Source: Limnochordaceae bacterium (GTDB lineage: Bacteria; Bacillota; Limnochordia; Limnochordales; DUMU01). From it: DNA of 64,000 nt. Numbering within the stretch: position 1 is the stretch's first letter; each line of letters opens with the position of its first letter. A program made the position numbers and the translations under genes. The stretch spans positions 138,381 through 202,380 of the forward strand of contig JADBKQ010000005.1 in NCBI GenBank assembly GCA_014896305.1, in the 5' to 3' direction. Below the pieces are notes generated by a model. That model saw nothing but the letters and a program-made list of their open reading frames with translations, had not been told where the DNA came from and searched no databases. This document shows, one piece after another, positions 62,635-64,000 of this stretch.

Positions 62635-64000
62635 CTACGACGCCGGTGCGGTGCCGGCGCTACCGATCAGATACCACTTCCCCAGGTACAGGACCTCTTC
62701 CTGCCCATCTACCTGCGGGACAGCCACAGTGACACGGGCTATCTGCTTCAGGTTGACGCCCTCGCCTTCCTCGTTACCGGGTATCGCAGTGGCAAACCTA
62801 CCGGTAGCCGCATCGGCCAGAGGAACGAGCAGGCTCTGTTGAACTGGGTCCTCCGGCATGACCGGTAACGTCCGTGCATAGGCATTCCCGTCGTTGTCCC
62901 GGATGGTGACGGTCAATGCCACGGGGGAAGCCGGAACTTTCTCCCAACGAAGATCGATGGCCAAAGCCTGCCAGTTCGACCAATCCTGCTCCTTGGATCC
63001 TTCTGGCAGGTCAAAGGAGACGGAGCCGAAGGGAAATGGCGATTGCCCAAGAGTCAACTTCAGCTCCCGGTTGACCGTTACCGGTTCACTCTGACCCTCT
63101 GATATCACTTCCGCCGGGCATCCCAGGATCTGCAGGCCGGGCCAGCGCGTGCTATCCTGCCCGGGTGCGAGCGCCGCCGGATCGAGCAGCGGTTTCTCTG
63201 GCAGTTGTTCAACGGAGACATCCAGTACCGGCGGCGCTGCCTCTCGGACGAGCGGCACGAAAGCGGCTTGCCCGGAGGGTGCGCTGACCGCCACGGTTCC
63301 CTGGTCGCCCAGCAAGCCGGAAAGCACGAAGCGGCCCGACTCGTCGCTGTGGGTGGCCACCTCTCCAAACTGGACCCGAGCGCCGGCTACGGGCTCGCCC
63401 GACCGCGACAGCACTCGCCCAGAAAGTCCCCAGCTCACGCTCTGCCCCCGCACGAAACGATACAGGTCTTCATAAACCCTTCTACCCGGCCCGCCTGCCA
63501 TCCGGGCCATCTGAGCAAGATCATTCACGTTCTGGTAGTATCCGAGCACGGCTTCCCGCATGTACCCATACTGGTCGCCGGCCTCCAGGTACTCATACAG
63601 GCGCTGGCGCATCTCGGCGTCGCCTATGACGCTGGCATCGAACTCGATTTCGATCCCCATTTCATAGCGCCTGGCCAGCATGGCGGCCTGTCGCAGGCGG
63701 GCGAGGCGCTGTTCGGGGGGACTGCCCAGCGGGGGGACTTGATCGCGGGGCATGAAGTAATAGTTGGGTTGCAGCATAGCGGCATCGAATCCCCACTCTC
63801 TCCAGGCTGTCGATCCGCTGGCCCGGAAGTAGGGGATCCAAAAGAACAGGCTGCCCCTCGCGTGAATCATCTGCGCTACCTGCTTCACCAGCGCCCGGTC
63901 GTCAGCTTTATCCGAGACCTCTTCTTCGAACCAGTAAAATCCTGCCAACTCCAGTTGGTGAAAGCCAGCCTGGTGCCAGCGACGCAAGATCTCGTCGATC
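62635..64000 (-). CDS. DUF4855 domain protein, C-terminal part (runs off window)
   Basis: At least 454 residues; the N-terminus is beyond the window. The first part matches DUF4855 (FYWFEEEVSDKADD, LFFWIPYFRASGS, MLQPNYYF, GIEIEFD, GDQYGYM), an uncharacterised glycoside-hydrolase-like family from Bacillota. A carboxypeptidase-regulatory-like beta domain follows (SGRVLSRSGEPVAGARVQFG, then SGRFVLSG). The last 180 residues look like a carbohydrate-binding, jelly-roll-type domain (SVSFDLPEGSKEQDWSNWQA, VALTVTIRDNDGNAY). Likely secreted or cell-surface; no signal peptide can be checked here. A hairpin follows the stop. Confidence 0.8.
   Translation of the reverse strand, partial: IDEILRRWHQAGFHQLELAGFYWFEEEVSDKADDRALVKQVAQMIHARGSLFFWIPYFRASGSTAWREWGFDAAMLQPNYYFMPRDQVPPLGSPPEQRLARLRQAAMLARRYEMGIEIEFDASVIGDAEMRQRLYEYLEAGDQYGYMREAVLGYYQNVNDLAQMARMAGGPGRRVYEDLYRFVRGQSVSWGLSGRVLSRSGEPVAGARVQFGEVATHSDESGRFVLSGLLGDQGTVAVSAPSGQAAFVPLVREAAPPVLDVSVEQLPEKPLLDPAALAPGQDSTRWPGLQILGCPAEVISEGQSEPVTVNRELKLTLGQSPFPFGSVSFDLPEGSKEQDWSNWQALAIDLRWEKVPASPVALTVTIRDNDGNAYARTLPVMPEDPVQQSLLVPLADAATGRFATAIPGNEEGEGVNLKQIARVTVAVPQVDGQEEVLYLGKWYLIGSAGTAPAS

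Overview
This 64 kb window looks like chromosome from a high-GC, endospore-forming bacterium of the Bacillota (Firmicutes). I judge GC to be about 60% or more by eye. The sporulation genes (spoIIP, gpr, yqfC/yqfD, spoIVFB), the Bacillota-type L27 with its Prp protease, a CIRCE/HrcA heat-shock operon and conserved Clostridia-like gene order all support this. MinE alongside MinC/MinD, and a FixABCX module whose FixB carries an N-terminal ferredoxin domain, point to a Clostridia-like or deep-branching thermophile-type lineage. I cannot name the genus. GTG and TTG starts are very common. All confident genes except rpsT lie on the minus strand, so the layout below runs against the direction of transcription.

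Layout. 0-8.4 kb: end of a cell-division/envelope cluster (DUF881, DUF502), then dgkA-PAP2, ybeY, a 7TM-HD (PgpH-like) c-di-AMP phosphodiesterase, phoH, yqfD and yqfC. 8.4-18 kb: rpsU, a HIT protein, an AEC transporter, a single gene joining PrmA and MtaB, and the dnaJ-dnaK-grpE-hrcA operon with a clear sigma-A-type promoter and a perfect CIRCE. 18-26.4 kb: hemW, lepA, a small membrane protein, murJ, spoIIP and gpr. 26.4-26.8 kb: rpsT on the plus strand with its own promoter and terminator. 26.8-34 kb: holA, comEC, comEA (own promoter and leader hairpin), leuS, and an alanine tRNA with promoter and terminator. 34-41.8 kb: rsfS, yqeK, an RRM-type RNA-binding protein, nadD, proA, proB, obg, rpmA, prp, rplU. 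41.8-54.6 kb: rng, spoIVFB, rodA, minE-minD-minC, mrdA (PBP2), mreD-mreC-mreB, radC, maf and DUF4321. 54.6-64 kb: fixX-fixC-fixB-fixA, tyrS, a MarR-family regulator, mrp and the C-terminal part of a DUF4855 protein.

How they work together. Most of the window is housekeeping: ribosome biogenesis and translation (YbeY, S21, S20, L21, L27, Prp, Obg, RsfS, LepA, PrmA, MtaB, LeuRS, TyrRS), protein folding (DnaKJ-GrpE under HrcA), cell shape and division (Mre, Min, RodA, PBP2, MurJ), DNA uptake (ComEA/ComEC) and proline/NAD synthesis. The Fix module is the main energy-metabolism element and probably performs flavin-based electron bifurcation. No insertion sequence, prophage, CRISPR array or integrase was found.

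Most unusual points. PrmA and MtaB form one uninterrupted reading frame. The alanine tRNA looks two bases short at the D-arm/anticodon-arm junction. leuS lies directly behind that tRNA and a terminator, with a degenerate T-box-like motif. A LexA-box-like palindrome sits at the predicted transcription start of rng. The MarR regulator has a cysteine-rich tail. Several housekeeping proteins carry low-complexity insertions. I see no convincing entirely new multi-gene system; the candidates are individual unusual arrangements.
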